A DNA stretch of 64,000 nucleotides from JBBDMC01 sp963775235 (lineage in GTDB: Bacteria > Pseudomonadota > Alphaproteobacteria > Rhizobiales > Kaistiaceae), in NCBI GenBank assembly GCA_963775235.1, contig CAVZHY010000002.1, positions 806,001-870,000 on the forward strand. The letters run 5' to 3'. The translations under genes were made by a program, and so were the position numbers. Within the stretch, counting starts at the first letter, position 1; every line of letters begins with the position of its first letter. This document shows, in pieces, positions 55,886-64,000 of the stretch. The notes under the pieces are model-generated. The model saw only the letters and a program-made list of their open reading frames with translations, made no database searches and had not been told where the DNA came from.

Positions 55886-58023
55886 TCAGGCCTGCTTGCG
55901 AACCGCCCGGGTCCACTCCTCAAGGCCGGAGGTCTCGGCGAACAGGCGATCCACCGCCGCGGCCGGCAGCGGCGGGCTGAACAGGAAGCCCTGCACCTCG
56001 GTGCAACCCTGGGCGCGGACGAGGTGAAGCTGATCCTCGGTCTCGACGCCCTCGGCGGTGGTCGACATGCCGAGGCTGCGGCCGAGGCCGACGACGGCGT
56101 CGACGATGGGGCGGCTGCTGCGGCCCGCCTGTGCAAGGTCGTGGACGAAGGTCTTGTCGATCTTGACCTTGTCGAAAGGGAATGAACGCAGGTGGCCGAG
56201 CGCGGAATAGCCGGTGCCGAAATTGTCGATGGAGATATGGACGCCGAGCTCGCGCAGCTGACGCAGAATTGGGATGGTCGGCACACCGTCGGCCAGCAGG
56301 ACGGATTCGGTGATCTCCAGCTCCAGCCGCTCAGGCCGCAGGCGAGACCGGTCGAGCGCCGCCTTGACGTGAAGCGGCAGGTTGCGGTTGCGGAACTGGA
56401 CGGCCGAGACGTTGACGGCGACCTTGACGTCATCCGGCCAATTGATGGCGGCGAGGCACGCCTCGCGCAGCGACCCATTCGCCGATCGGGACGATCAGGC
56501 CGGTGTCTTCGGCGATGGGCACGATACCCGCCGGATCGATCGTGCCGCGCTGCGGATGATACCAGCGCAGCAGCGCTTCCAGCCCCGACACGCGTTGCTG
56601 GTCGAGATTGAAAAGAGGCTGGAAGACGAGCCTCAACTCGTTCTGCGCCAGCGCCTGACGAAGTTCGAGCTCAAGCGCGCGCCGGGCCTGGAGCGCGGCG
56701 TCCATGCTCTGTTCGAAGAAGTGGAAGCCGCTGCGTCCCTCGCCCTTGGCACGGTAGAGCGCGAGATCGGCATTCTTCAGAAGGGTGGCGGTGTCGCCAC
56801 CGTCGACGGGTGCCACGGCGATGCCGACGCTGGCGCCGATCATGATGTTATGTCCATCGACCAAAAACGCCTCGCCGATGCGGCTGACGATTCTCTCGGC
56901 AAGGATGGAAGCATCCTCGGCCCGCGGGAGAACGCCGGTGAGCACCGAGAATTCATCTCCACCAAGACGCGCCACCAGATCGCCCTCGCGACATGCGGCG
57001 CGAAGGCGGTCGGCGACCATCTTGAGGACCTGGTCGCCGAGGCCATGGCCGAGGGTGTCGTTGACCAGCTTGAAGTGGTCGAGGTCGATGGCAAGGATGG
57101 CAACGACCTGCTCGCGCCGGATCTTGGACTCGGCCGCCTTCATCTCCTCGTGGAACATCAGGCGGTTCGGCAGATCGGTGAGCGAGTCATGCCGGGCGAG
57201 ATGGCGGATGCGCATCTCGGTCTGCCGCTGCTCGGTGATGTCCTGATGGGTGGAGACCCAGCCGCCGTCCTCCATCGGATGGTGGAGGATGGCGATGACG
57301 CGTCCGTCCTGAAACTCCACCGTGGCGACACCCGACTTGCCGCCGGCGACGAGGTTGAGACCATTGCGCACGTACGCCTCGGCGCCGCCGACGGGGGCCG
57401 CGCCGTGCTCGATGCGGTAGGCGAGGATGTCGGTCAACGCGCGTGCCCGGCCGCACCAGATCGTGCGGCAGACCGTACAGATCGGCGTAGGCCCGGTTGC
57501 AGATGACCAGCTTCTGACCAGCGTCGAACATGCACAGCCCTTGTGACATGTTGCTGACCGCCGCCTCGAAACGCATGTTTTGCTGGCTGAGTTCGACCTC
57601 ATGGGCGTGCAGGGACTGGACGCGCCTGCTGTCCTCCGTGATGTCCTCGTGGCTGACGATCCAGCCCAACTCCGGTCTGCGGGTGTAGCTGGTCCGGATC
57701 GTGCGGCCGCGGATCGACTTCTCGTAGCGGCCGATCAGGGCCGGATCGCTGTTGGCGCGCAAACGGTCGCGATAGAGCCGGTACAATTCGTCAGGCATGA
57801 CGCCGGGATGGTTGCCGGCCGCGATCGTCAGCTCGCAAATGGCGAGCAGGGTCATGCCGACGTGGATGCGCTCCGGCGGCAACCCGTAAATCTCGGTGTA
57901 GCGCCGGTTGATCAGAACGAGGCGGAAATCGTCGTCCCAGATCGAGAAGCCATAGGGCATGCTCTCCAGGGCGGCATTGAGCAGCGCTGCATCGCCTGTC
58001 TGCTCGGCGCCCATCGGATTCAT
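55886..58023 (-). CDS. PAS-PAS-GGDEF-EAL c-di-GMP signalling protein with two frameshifts
   Basis: The conceptual ~711-residue protein is split over three frames. Frame one (start 58023, AGAGG about 6 nt upstream) encodes a PAS domain (LESMPYGFSIWDDDFRLVLI) and the start of a second (VSNMSQGLCMFDAGQKLVIC). Near 57440 one extra base shifts it; the next frame holds the PAS end (VEFQDGRVIAILHHPMEDGG), an intact GGDEF domain (ARLGGDEFSVLTGV) and the first part of EAL (GLEALLRWYHPQRG). Near 56471 a second extra base shifts it again; the last frame completes EAL (LELEITESVLLADG, SIDNFGTGYSALGHLRSF, KIDKTFVHDLA). All catalytic motifs are present, so a bifunctional enzyme is expected if the frameshifts are sequence errors. 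Confidence 0.85.
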
Positions 58024-58152
58024 GCCAACCTCTAATCGCGCGAGGAGCCGGCAACATCGCATCCGGCACTTAACGCGTGATTAAGGAGGCGTACGCCTTA
58101 ACCATATGATTATATTGGTATTTTCGAATCGGCCCGACGCCGGCGCGCCTTC

Positions 58153-59370
58153 TCAAGACCGTTTGCGGTCGCGGGCGGCCAGCGTCCTCAGCCTCAGTGC
58201 ATTGAGGCGGATGAAGCCGGCGGCGTCCTTCTGATCGTAGGCGCCGCGATCGTCCTCGAAAGTAACGAGGGCGTCCGAATAGAGAGACCGCGTGCTCTTC
58301 CGTCCGACGACGACGACATTGCCCTTGTAGAGTTTCAGCCGAACGGTCCCTTCGACCGAGGCCTGGCTCCGGTCGGCCATGGCCTGGATCATCTCGCGCT
58401 CCGGCGCGAACCAGAACCCGTAGTAGACGAGTTCCGCATAGCGCGGCATCAGCGAGTCCTTGAGGTGGGCCGCCTCACGGTCAAGGGTAAGGGACTCGAT
58501 CGCGCGATGGGCAACGTGCAGGATGGTGCCGCCTGGCGTCTCGTAGATGCCACGCGATTTCATGCCGACGAAGCGGTTTTCGACAAGGTCGACACGGCCA
58601 ATGCCGTTGTCGCCGCCAAGCGCATTGAGACGGGTGAGGAGCGCGGCGGGGCCGAGCGCTTCGCCGTCCACCGCCACGGCGTCGCCGGCCTTGAAGGTGA
58701 TCTCGACGTAGATCGCCTTGTCGGGTGCATCTTCCGGCGCCACGGTGCGCTGGAACACGTACGGCGGCGGCTCGACCCACGGGTCTTCGAGCACCTTGCC
58801 CTCGGAGGACGAATGAAGCAGGTTGGCGTCGACCGAGAACGGGGCCTCGCCGCGCTTGTCCCTGGGCACCGGAATCTGGTGCTGCTCGGCGAAGGCGATC
58901 AGATCGCTGCGCGACTTGAAGTCCCATTCGCGCCACGGCGCGATCACCCTGATGTCCGGGTCAAGCGCATAGGCGGAAAGCTCGAAGCGAACCTGATCGT
59001 TGCCCTTGCCGGTGGCCCCGTGGGCGATTGCGTCGGCGCCGGTCTCGTGGGCGATCTCGACGAGACGTTTGGCGATCAGCGGCCGGGCGATCGAGGTGCC
59101 GAGCAGGTAGACGCCTTCGTAAAGCGCGTTCATGCGCATCATCGGGAAGACGAAATCGCGAACGAACTCGTCACGGAGGTCCTCGATGTGAATTTCCCTG
59201 ATGCCGAGCATCTCCGCCTTGCGCCGGGCCGGCTCCAGCTCCTCGCCCTGGCCGAGGTCGGCGGTGAAGGTCACCACCTGGGCGCCGTAGGTGGTTTGCA
59301 GCCACTTCAGGATGATGGAGGTATCGAGCCCGCCCGAGTAGGCGAGAACGACCTTCTTAACGTCGGGCAT
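58153..59370 (-). CDS. argG: argininosuccinate synthase
   Basis: 405 residues, standard length. ATP-PP loop AYSGGLDTS at residues 10-18; family blocks TFTADLGQGEE, HGATGKGNDQVRFEL and DANLLHSSSEGKVLEDP. Catalyses citrulline + aspartate + ATP to argininosuccinate in arginine synthesis. ATG 59370 is preferred over an in-frame GTG at 59388 because the conserved N-terminus MPDVKKVVLAYSGG starts there. Confidence 0.97.
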   Translation of the reverse strand: MPDVKKVVLAYSGGLDTSIILKWLQTTYGAQVVTFTADLGQGEELEPARRKAEMLGIREIHIEDLRDEFVRDFVFPMMRMNALYEGVYLLGTSIARPLIAKRLVEIAHETGADAIAHGATGKGNDQVRFELSAYALDPDIRVIAPWREWDFKSRSDLIAFAEQHQIPVPRDKRGEAPFSVDANLLHSSSEGKVLEDPWVEPPPYVFQRTVAPEDAPDKAIYVEITFKAGDAVAVDGEALGPAALLTRLNALGGDNGIGRVDLVENRFVGMKSRGIYETPGGTILHVAHRAIESLTLDREAAHLKDSLMPRYAELVYYGFWFAPEREMIQAMADRSQASVEGTVRLKLYKGNVVVVGRKSTRSLYSDALVTFEDDRGAYDQKDAAGFIRLNALRLRTLAARDRKRS

Positions 59371-59582
59371 CGAAAACGCCGCTCCCACAGGTGCTCGAGG
59401 GTCGGCGGCTTATAGGACGCCTGGCTGCAAGGCGGCAAGCCGGCGCTTGATTCACCGCGCGGCGCCCCCTGGCCGCTTCGGTGCGAGATGCGTGCCGCCG
59501 CTCCTTTGACGGGCCCCCGATCTCTGCTCCTGTCGTCTCCTGTGGTCGCCATCCGCGTGGCAGGCTGAAATTCGGCATTGCC

Positions 59583-60347
59583 CTAGGGGCCCTCTGGCCC
59601 TCCAAAGCCAAGGGCCCGGCCAACCCGCGCGAGTGCCGCATCGAGGCGGGCGTCGGTCAGCCGGCCCGAGGTGTCGCCATACACGAACGTGTAGACGACG
59701 GCCATCACCAGAAGCGTCAGGCACCACGCCAAGAGCACGTCGGAGAGGAAGTGTCCGCCGAAGACGATGCGGTCGGTGGAAGCGGCGGCGGCATAGGCGA
59801 CGGTGACGATCGCGGTCGTCATGCGCCAACGGGCTGGCACGACAACGGCGAGGCCGACCAGCCAGATGGCGGTCGAGGCTTCGCCGCTGACGAACGAGCA
59901 ATTCCGGTGGCAATAGTCGGCGATCCGCCAGACCGGCACATAAGGAGCAGTGCCGCCGAAGACGTCCACCATGGTCGGGCGTGGTCGGCCCCAGTGGTCC
60001 TTGAGGACCAGGTTGACGAGGACGCCGGCGGAAAGCGCCAGGCTCGCCATGAGAAACAACGATGCGCGCGGAGGGATCATGCTCGGCCGCTGCGGCCGTC
60101 GCAGTTTGGCGCCGAGGCTTGCCAGAACGGCGGCGATAAGGGTGACCATGGCGACGTCGTTTGAGCGGCGGAGCGCGATCAGCCATGGATTGTCGGCGAG
60201 GTAGAAGCCGGCATCCGGCCGGTAGAACAGCTCGCTCACGGCGATATCCACGCCGGGCCAGACGAGGAAGAAGGCCGACACCAAGCCGGTCGCCACAACG
60301 GCGAGAGCGATCGGATCGGCTGCGAGGCGGCGGATGGGCGCCGTCAT
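59583..60347 (-). CDS. PAP2-family membrane phosphatase
   Basis: 254 residues with about five TM helices. The three phosphatase motifs are KDHWGRPRP, SFVSGEAS in place of the usual PSGH, and DRIVFGGHFLSD with the nucleophilic His. The second motif therefore has Glu where the catalytic-triad-supporting His usually sits. Related enzymes act on lipid A, undecaprenyl-PP or phosphatidate; the substrate here is unknown. Its start overlaps the upstream small membrane gene by 4 nt. Confidence 0.88.
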   Translation of the reverse strand: MTAPIRRLAADPIALAVVATGLVSAFFLVWPGVDIAVSELFYRPDAGFYLADNPWLIALRRSNDVAMVTLIAAVLASLGAKLRRPQRPSMIPPRASLFLMASLALSAGVLVNLVLKDHWGRPRPTMVDVFGGTAPYVPVWRIADYCHRNCSFVSGEASTAIWLVGLAVVVPARWRMTTAIVTVAYAAAASTDRIVFGGHFLSDVLLAWCLTLLVMAVVYTFVYGDTSGRLTDARLDAALARVGRALGFGGPEGP

Positions 60348-60736
60348 TGGTCCACGGCTTCAGCGCGGGTCGTTGGCTCGGCAGACGGGCGGGCGATCAG
60401 CCAATAGACAAACCCGCCCACGAAGCCGGCTGCCGGGAACGCTACCGGACGCGCATGGTAGACGATGAACATGTCCATCATCCGCGCAAACTGGAAGCCG
60501 ACGGCGCCGATGGCGCCACCGACCAGCAGGAAATAGAACACCGAGGTGAGGCGAAACAGCTCCGCCACCAGGATGGCGATAGCGGCGGGAATGAACGAGG
60601 CGGCGCCGGCGAAGAAGACGGTTGCCATGATCGGCGGGATAAACATGGCGGCCATGCCGACCGGCGGAGCGCCGTAGGACGCGAACACCAGGAACGCGGC
60701 CGCGGCGACAACCGCGGTGATGTAGCCGAGCGGCAC
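60344..60736 (-). CDS. small membrane protein of unknown function
   Basis: About 130 residues with four hydrophobic segments: YITAVVAAAAFLVFASYG, MFIPPIMATVFFAGAASFIP, FYFLLVGGAIGAVGFQFA and FPAAGFVGGFVYWLIARP. GTG start at 60736; the same frame continues upstream through LSQLLRLLFL, so a non-standard earlier start cannot be excluded. It overlaps the PAP2 gene, suggesting joint function in the membrane. Confidence 0.72.
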   Translation of the reverse strand: MPLGYITAVVAAAAFLVFASYGAPPVGMAAMFIPPIMATVFFAGAASFIPAAIAILVAELFRLTSVFYFLLVGGAIGAVGFQFARMMDMFIVYHARPVAFPAAGFVGGFVYWLIARPSAEPTTRAEAVDQ

Positions 60737-60834
60737 GAGGAAGAGCAGGCGGAGAAGCTGGGACAGGTTGAGCCTCCCGGGGGCCGGTCATTGCTCCATG
60801 GAGCCGAATGACGGGCTCCGTCTGTTTGTCTCGC

Positions 60835-60935
60835 GCAATCCCGGACGGAAAAGGTGGTCGCCCCTTTTCCTGGAATTGCTTGTCTCCGACGCAATCCCGG
60901 ACGGAAAAGTATGGTGCCGCTTTTCCTCGGATTGC
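60835..60935. repeat. pair of 45-nt palindromic repeats downstream of rlmN
   Basis: Two head-to-tail copies (60835-60879 and 60891-60935) of GCAATCCCGGACGGAAAAG - loop - CTTTTCCTGGAATTGC type, with an 11-nt spacer. The second copy ends on the base next to the rlmN stop codon (60936-60938). Probable hairpins in both transcripts. Confidence 0.88.
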
Positions 60936-62096
60936 TTAACCCGCGATCATCGCCTCGAGGGCGAGGCGCTCGCGTATCTTCAGCCGCTCGCTTTCGCTCT
61001 TCAGCTGGCCGCAGGCGGCCAGGATGTCACGGCCGCGCGGAGTGCGGATCGGCGAGGCGTAGCCGGCGCGATTGACGATGTCGGCGAACCGCTCGATCTG
61101 ATCCCACTCCGAGCACTCGTAGGGGGAGCCCGGCCACGGGTTGAAAGGGATCAGGTTGATCTTGGCAGGGATGCCGGCGAGCAGACGGACGAGTTCGCGC
61201 GCATCGGCAGTCGAATCGTTGACGCCCTTCAGCATGACGTACTCGAATGTGATGCGCCGCGCGTTCGAGAGGCCGGGGTAGGCGCGGCAGGCGTCGAGCA
61301 GCTCCGCGATCGGGTACTTGCGGTTGAGCGGCACCAGTTCATCGCGGAGGTCGTCGGTGACGGCGTGGAGGGAGACTGCCAGCATGACCCCGATCTCGGC
61401 ACCGGTGCGCGGGATCATGGGGACAACGCCGGACGTCGACAAGGTCATCCGCCGCTTCGACAGGCCGATGCCCTCGCCATCGGCGGCGATCAGCAACGCC
61501 GACTTGACGTTGTCGAAATTGTAGAGCGGCTCGCCCATGCCCATCATGACGATGTTGGAGACGAGGCGATTGCCCCCCGCCGGGGCATGGTCGCCGAGGC
61601 GATCGCGGGCAAGCAGGATCTGACCGACGATCTCCGCCGCAGTCAGATTGCGCACCATCATTTGCGTGCCGGTGTGGCAAAAGGTGCAGGACAGCGTGCA
61701 GCCGACCTGGCTCGACAGGCAGAGCGTGCCGCGGCCTTCCTCCGGGATATACACGGTCTCGATCTCAACCGGCCGGCCGGCGCCGAGGGGCGGAAAGCGC
61801 AGCAGCCACTTGCGCGTGCCGTCGGCGGAAACCTGCTCGCTGACGATTTCCGGTCGGGCGATGACGCAGGCGTCGTCGAGGGTCGCGCGGAGATCTTTCG
61901 AGACATTGGTCATGGCGGCGAAATCGGTGACACCGCGCACGTACAACCAGTGCCAGAGCTGGGCGACGCGCATCCTCACCTGGCGCTCGGGCACGCCTGC
62001 GGCGGCGAGCGCGGCGCCAAGCTCCGCCCGGCTGAGTCCGGCGAGCGACGGCCTGGCTGTGGTGGCGGATGGAGCGAGCGCGGTCATCTGAGACAT
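60936..62096 (-). CDS. rlmN: dual-specificity RNA methyltransferase RlmN
   Basis: 386 residues from ATG 62096 (MSQMTALAPS); the open frame continues to 62165. Radical-SAM cluster motif CTLSCTFCHTGTQ with cysteines at about 133, 137 and 140, plus MGMGEPLYNFDNV, the GG-like SAM loop and the C-terminal AACGQL block with the methyl-carrying Cys. Methylates A2503 of 23S rRNA and A37 of some tRNAs. Confidence 0.96.
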   Translation of the reverse strand: MSQMTALAPSATTARPSLAGLSRAELGAALAAAGVPERQVRMRVAQLWHWLYVRGVTDFAAMTNVSKDLRATLDDACVIARPEIVSEQVSADGTRKWLLRFPPLGAGRPVEIETVYIPEEGRGTLCLSSQVGCTLSCTFCHTGTQMMVRNLTAAEIVGQILLARDRLGDHAPAGGNRLVSNIVMMGMGEPLYNFDNVKSALLIAADGEGIGLSKRRMTLSTSGVVPMIPRTGAEIGVMLAVSLHAVTDDLRDELVPLNRKYPIAELLDACRAYPGLSNARRITFEYVMLKGVNDSTADARELVRLLAGIPAKINLIPFNPWPGSPYECSEWDQIERFADIVNRAGYASPIRTPRGRDILAACGQLKSESERLKIRERLALEAMIAG

Positions 62097-62273
62097 GTAG
62101 GTAGCCCGCGGGGTTATAGCGCGGGGCCGCGCGATAATCACCCGGCTCACCTCGTCTCCCGCCAAAGCCGGTCAGCCGACGGCATTGGGGTGGTTCAGCG
62201 GTGCATCATTTCCTGATGTACCGCGCCCGGGACATGGCAACGAATGCGCGGTCTGCGGTCCACCCGCCTTTAC

Positions 62274-62371
62274 GCAACTCCGGACGGAAAAGTGCAGGCC
62301 ACTTTTCCTCGAATTGCTCTTTCTGACGCAATCCCGGACGGAAAAGTGGAGTCCACTTTTCCTGGAATTGC
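62274..62371. repeat. pair of 44-nt palindromic repeats downstream of the IalB-like gene
   Basis: Copies at 62274-62317 and 62328-62371, same orientation, 10-nt spacer TCTTTCTGAC. The second copy lies 2 nt from the stop of the IalB-like gene. Arms CGGACGGAAAAGTG and CCACTTTTCC pair closely. Confidence 0.88.
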
Positions 62372-62373
62372 TC

Positions 62374-62886
62374 TTACGGACACTCGGAGGCGGCCTTATC
62401 GAGGGCCGCGGTGACGCCCCGCAGAGAATAGGTGTCGTTGCTCACGGTGCCGCGCTTCGACTGGCCGGTGACGGTCATCTGGTGACCGGCCTTCATGGCA
62501 TCCACCAGGGCCGCCTGCTGGTCGGCGACCGACCAGGCGGTGTCGCCCTGGCTTTCGCTGGTGAACATCTTGAACTTCTGCCCGTCGATGTCGACCGTCA
62601 CGTCGGCGTTAGGCGCGAACGGGTAGCCGATGATGGTGCTCACCTCGTTGCGGATATTCTTGGCCGGGATAGAGGTGACCATGAAGAAGGCCGGGTCGCG
62701 CCCGCTGACGGGCTGCGAATACTTCTTGTCCTGAGGCTGCGCCGCGATGAAGCACATCTTGCCGTCAGGGTTGTCCTGGGTGAACGTCGACCAGTACTCG
62801 AAAGTGCCGACGTTCTCCTGGGCGAAGGCCAGGGTGCAGGGTGCAAGTGCTGCGGCCAGAGCGGCGATCAGGATGCGACGTTTCAT
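62374..62886 (-). CDS. invasion-associated locus B (IalB) family exported protein
   Basis: 170 residues. Signal peptide MKRRILIAALAAALAPCTLA with AFAQ cleavage near residue 23. The mature protein shows the IalB-like pattern: WSTFTQDNPDGKMCFIAAQP, FFMVTSIPAKNIRNEVSTII, GYPFAPNADVTVDI and a late Cys (AASECP), which may form a disulfide. A periplasmic family common in Hyphomicrobiales; despite the name it is not specific to pathogens. The start is set by the signal peptide; the open frame extends to 62991. Confidence 0.9.
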   Translation of the reverse strand: MKRRILIAALAAALAPCTLAFAQENVGTFEYWSTFTQDNPDGKMCFIAAQPQDKKYSQPVSGRDPAFFMVTSIPAKNIRNEVSTIIGYPFAPNADVTVDIDGQKFKMFTSESQGDTAWSVADQQAALVDAMKAGHQMTVTGQSKRGTVSNDTYSLRGVTAALDKAASECP

Positions 62887-63045
62887 GATTCTCCAGCGGT
62901 CGGTCATCGCGCGAGAATTGCTGCCTGTACAAGCATTGGTTAACCTTGACTGAACCGGGTTACCATTTCGTGAACCAAGCTGTTGGCGCACCGACCGAAT
63001 CCAGCAAAACCCGACGACAATGTGACGCGCCGCCCTGCCTCCCTT

Positions 63046-63142
63046 GTCTCCCGGGCGGAAAAGTGGAGACCACTTTTACTGGAATTGGTCATTCTGGCGC
63101 AATCCCGGACGGAAAAGTGAAATCCACTTTTCCTGGAATTGC
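63046..63142. repeat. pair of palindromic repeats downstream of the DUF1232 gene
   Basis: A degenerate copy (about 63046-63087, with CGGGCGGAAAAGTGGAG and CCACTTTTACTGGAATTG arms) and a canonical copy (63099-63142) with a ~10-nt spacer. The canonical copy abuts the stop codon of the DUF1232 gene at 63143. Confidence 0.87.
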
Positions 63143-63502
63143 TTAGCGGTCGTCCAGAGCCCGGCGGGCGGCGTCGCGGTGGGAGGCGGTAATGTGGGCC
63201 CGCACCAGGGCGATGGCGCCGAGGAGAACGGTGACATCGTCGCTGAAGCCGATGCCGGCGAGAATGTCCGGGATCACGTCGAAGGGCATGATGAAATACG
63301 CCAGTGCCGCCAGCAAGGTCGCCCGTACCCGCGCCGGCGTCTGCGGGTCGAGGGCGCAGAAATACGCAGCTACCAGCTCGTCTGCGAACGGAATCTGGCG
63401 GGCAGCCTTGCGCAGCGTCGACCAGAACCGGGCCTTCACCCGCTCCGAGCGGGACTGCTCGTCCTCGGGGCCGAGGATCTCTCCGTAAAGCACTTCACCC
63501 AT
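63143..63502 (-). CDS. DUF1232 (YkvA-type) membrane-associated protein
   Basis: 119 residues. The DUF1232 core LLAALAYFIMPFDVIPDILA is present with a second hydrophobic segment (DDVTVLLGAIALVRAHI). Start 63502 (MGEVLYGEILGPEDEQ) is preferred over the longer open frame. Function unknown; next to phhB on the same strand. Confidence 0.87.
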   Translation of the reverse strand: MGEVLYGEILGPEDEQSRSERVKARFWSTLRKAARQIPFADELVAAYFCALDPQTPARVRATLLAALAYFIMPFDVIPDILAGIGFSDDVTVLLGAIALVRAHITASHRDAARRALDDR

Positions 63503-63566
63503 GGCGCGTCTCCGTTGGCCCTCAACATCGGACAGAGGGGCGGCGGGTGCAAGCCCCAATGCCCGC

Positions 63567-63860
63567 CTAACCTTCTGCGATGCGGTCGATCGCCCTGGCG
63601 AGGTCCACATCGCGGGTGGTCAGGCCGCTGGCCTCGTGGGTCGAGAGCGTGACGGTGACCGTCTTGTAGACGTTTGACCATTCGGGATGGTGATCGGCCT
63701 TTTCGGCGGCGAGCGCCACCCGCGTCATAAAACCGAAGGCCTCGCTGAAATCGGCGAAGGTGAAGGTGCGGGTGATGGCGTCTCGGCCATCGACGGGCCG
63801 CCATGCCGGCAACGCGGCGAGCGCCATGCGGCGTTCTTCAGTGCTCAGCCGGGTGACCAT
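63567..63860 (-). CDS. phhB: 4a-hydroxytetrahydrobiopterin (pterin-4a-carbinolamine) dehydratase
   Basis: 97 residues, standard size. Family motif EKADHHPEWSNVYKTVTVTL carries the catalytic His residues; THEASGLTTRDVDLARAID completes the fold. Recycles pterin cofactor in phenylalanine hydroxylation. The start overlaps the 3' end of the preceding (partial) gene. Confidence 0.95.
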   Translation of the reverse strand: MVTRLSTEERRMALAALPAWRPVDGRDAITRTFTFADFSEAFGFMTRVALAAEKADHHPEWSNVYKTVTVTLSTHEASGLTTRDVDLARAIDRIAEG

Positions 63861-64000
63861 GCGCGCTCCTCCTCATGGGGTGTCGGCGACGGTATAAGCG
63901 GGTAAGTCTGCTCGACCACGTAAGGGCCGCCGCCGACGGAATTGCGCGACGAGAACAGCACGAACCGGTCGACCGCGAACGGGCCCGCCAGAAAGCCGCC
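63845..64000 (-). CDS. 3' end of an unidentified gene, cut by the window edge
   Basis: About 51 C-terminal residues are visible on the minus strand: FLAGPFAVDRFVLFSSRNSV, GGGPYVVEQTYPLIPSP, ending HEEERAWSPG at a TGA at 63845-63847, which lies inside the phhB start region. This overlap suggests translational coupling to phhB. Family not recognised. Confidence 0.5.
   Translation of the reverse strand, partial: GGFLAGPFAVDRFVLFSSRNSVGGGPYVVEQTYPLIPSPTPHEEERAWSPG

Noticed and set aside
54661..56478. 605-residue minus-strand frame that appears to fuse an Arg/Ser-rich N-terminus to the M50-CBS protease
   Set aside because: The first ~230 residues are the wrong-frame reading of the EAL domain. 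The protease has a canonical start at 55779.

Overview
The window is GC-rich and gene-dense. It looks like a chromosomal segment of an alphaproteobacterium, most likely a member of the Hyphomicrobiales (Rhizobiales). The inference rests on the iol genes, an IalB-family protein, the phhB/DUF1232 neighbourhood, a CCA-encoding tRNA-Ala(CGC), and a palindromic repeat of a type common in that order. The genus cannot be fixed from the sequence alone.

Layout. 1-6993 (+): myo-inositol catabolism (iolD, 5'-truncated by the window edge; iolE, iolB, iolG), a D-threonine-aldolase-like PLP enzyme and a Tat-exported sugar-type binding protein. 7008-9545 (-): a BcsA-like family 2 glycosyltransferase without other bcs genes. 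9976-16620 (+): a ~2,200-residue repeat-rich autotransporter. 16705-18159 (-): a small lipoprotein and a secreted tandem-PDZ protein. 18417-24328 (+): a nitrate/sulfonate/taurine-type ABC importer followed by a thiolase-like protein, a DUF35 partner and a frameshifted CaiB/BaiF CoA-transferase. 24441-29080: a formylglycine-generating enzyme, a FadR-type regulator, glutaryl-CoA dehydrogenase and a second CoA-transferase (glutarate module). 29115-32683: a UspA protein, a 14-TM MFS pump and a two-gene chromate transporter. 32688-37295 (-): a complete branched-chain amino-acid-type ABC importer (livFGMH plus binding protein). 37625-44988: a large uncharacterised secreted locus (a 1,639-residue Pro-rich/PKD-like/beta-rich protein, an overlapping FN3 protein, and a convergent Pro/Ala-rich membrane-anchored protein). 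45121-47475: a scar in which a 3'-truncated IS66 element is fused to a 3'-truncated tyrosine integrase next to tRNA-Ala(CGC). 47626-64000: conserved genes (yggT, yggU, GNAT, typA, M50-CBS protease, argG, PAP2, rlmN, ialB-like, DUF1232, phhB) plus two cyclic-di-GMP proteins, one paired with a FecR-domain protein.

How the genes work together. The window is rich in uptake and catabolism (inositol; an unknown acid fed to CoA-thioester chemistry; glutarate; branched-chain amino acids or similar) and in cell-surface/c-di-GMP functions (BcsA-like synthase, autotransporter, giant secreted protein, CHASE2-EAL and PAS-GGDEF-EAL proteins).

Two cross-cutting patterns matter for a reader. First, four otherwise well-formed genes carry five frameshifts, every one an apparent single-base excess (about 23920, 44296-44299, 49411, 56471 and 57440). 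This may be systematic sequence error rather than decay. Second, a ~44-nt palindrome occurs once alone and three times as a pair with a 10-11 nt spacer, with the near copy 0-9 nt from a stop codon in all four places. The best candidate for an undescribed system is the 37625-44988 secreted locus.
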